Shown: one piece after another, positions 63,471 through 64,000 of the stretch
How the letters are laid out: each line of letters begins with the position of its first letter
Numbering within the stretch: position 1 is the first letter of the stretch
NCBI GenBank assembly: GCA_029721515.1
Contig: CM056550.1
Coordinates: 28,612,619-28,676,618, forward strand
Length of the DNA: 64,000 nt
Source: Synanceia verrucosa
Taxonomy: Eukaryota; Chordata; Actinopteri; Perciformes; Synanceiidae
Direction: 5' to 3'
Made by a program: the position numbers and the translations under genes
Notes under the pieces: model-generated
What the model saw: the letters and a program-made list of their open reading frames with translations, nothing else
The model's database searches: none
What the model was told of the DNA's origin: nothing

Positions 63471-64000
63471 TGTATAAATGATTGTTTAAAACAAAGAGAC
63501 AAAATGTTAAGTTGTTTCAAACTGTGTTGTTGAAACTGTTGAAGGTGTTTAATAAACATATCAAGTGCAGATATAGTCCCTTCTATCTGTTCGCTCATGC
63601 AAAAATGAAACGTGATTAATACAGAAAAATTAATCAAAATTAATCCACAACCTGTGATTAATCTGATTAAAAATGTTAACTGTCTGATAGCCCATTCAGC
63701 ATGTTGAGAAGCGTCAAAAAATATTTGTATAATTTACAAATAAAGTATGAATGACTTCATGGAACAATATTTTGAAAAAAGCTGTGGAAAAACACATTTT
63801 ATAACATGTGGAAAAAAGTGAAAAAAGGACGATTTTTAAAATGTAAAAAAAAGTCATCAGGAAGACTGATCATAGTGTGTTGAACGATTTCATAGAACAA
63901 TATGACGAAAACAGTTGTGATAAAAGCCAGTCAAAAATGCCATCAGAAAGACTCTAGTGTGTTGAATAATATCACAGTAAAATATGTTGAAAAGAAGTTT
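63471..64000. other. AT-rich intergenic DNA to the window end
   Basis: Strongly A/T-rich. Two similar stretches about 65-70 bp apart (gactgatcatagtgtgttgaacgatttcat near 63862 and gactctagtgtgttgaataatatcac near 63950) suggest a degenerate tandem duplication. No gene was seen. Confidence 0.55.

Overview
The window is vertebrate nuclear DNA, almost certainly from a teleost fish and probably a percomorph (the last step is inference from repeat families). Evidence: GT-AG introns in two vertebrate genes, a eukaryotic tRNA gene with Pol III boxes and a T-run terminator, abundant CA/TG, CT and tetranucleotide microsatellites, tRNA-derived SINEs and other fish-type interspersed repeats. There are no operons, prokaryotic genes or CRISPR arrays. 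Nearly all long open frames in the raw sequence are chance or microsatellite frames.

Layout. Positions 1 to about 10,540 are intergenic DNA with no recognisable gene; they hold a 218-bp tandem duplication in which each copy carries a perfect 54-bp-arm palindrome (5481-5898) and one isolated exon-like segment (6201-6256). From 11464 to 52654 on the + strand lies fam20c, the secretory-pathway (Golgi) Ser/Thr protein kinase that phosphorylates S-x-E/pS sites in secreted proteins. I resolved all 11 coding exons at base level; every junction keeps phase and the product is 559 residues. Intron 3 alone spans 30.75 kb. A tRNA-Arg(CCT) gene sits inside intron 4 in the sense direction. The fam20c 3' UTR probably ends just after an AATAAA at 54293.

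Positions 54315-57240 are intergenic, followed by a minisatellite of about 41 copies of a 15-bp unit (57241-57850). Then comes foxl3 (58066-59833, + strand), a forkhead transcription factor of 249 residues in three exons. Work in medaka shows foxl3 acts in germ cells in the sperm/egg fate decision. Finding foxl3 just downstream of fam20c agrees with the linkage of the two genes in other vertebrates and supports both calls. The last 3.5 kb holds a full SINE copy and a decayed LINE reading frame on the minus strand.

The most unusual features are around foxl3. Its central exon lies between an intronic (TG)n that replaces the polypyrimidine tract and a (CA)n directly after the donor, so the pre-mRNA flanks could pair. 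Its second intron is 186 nt, a multiple of three and stop-free, so retention would insert 62 residues into the forkhead domain. The minisatellite upstream shares 14 identical bases, in the same reading phase, with the end of foxl3 exon 1. The two genes are not known to work together; their adjacency is ancestral linkage.
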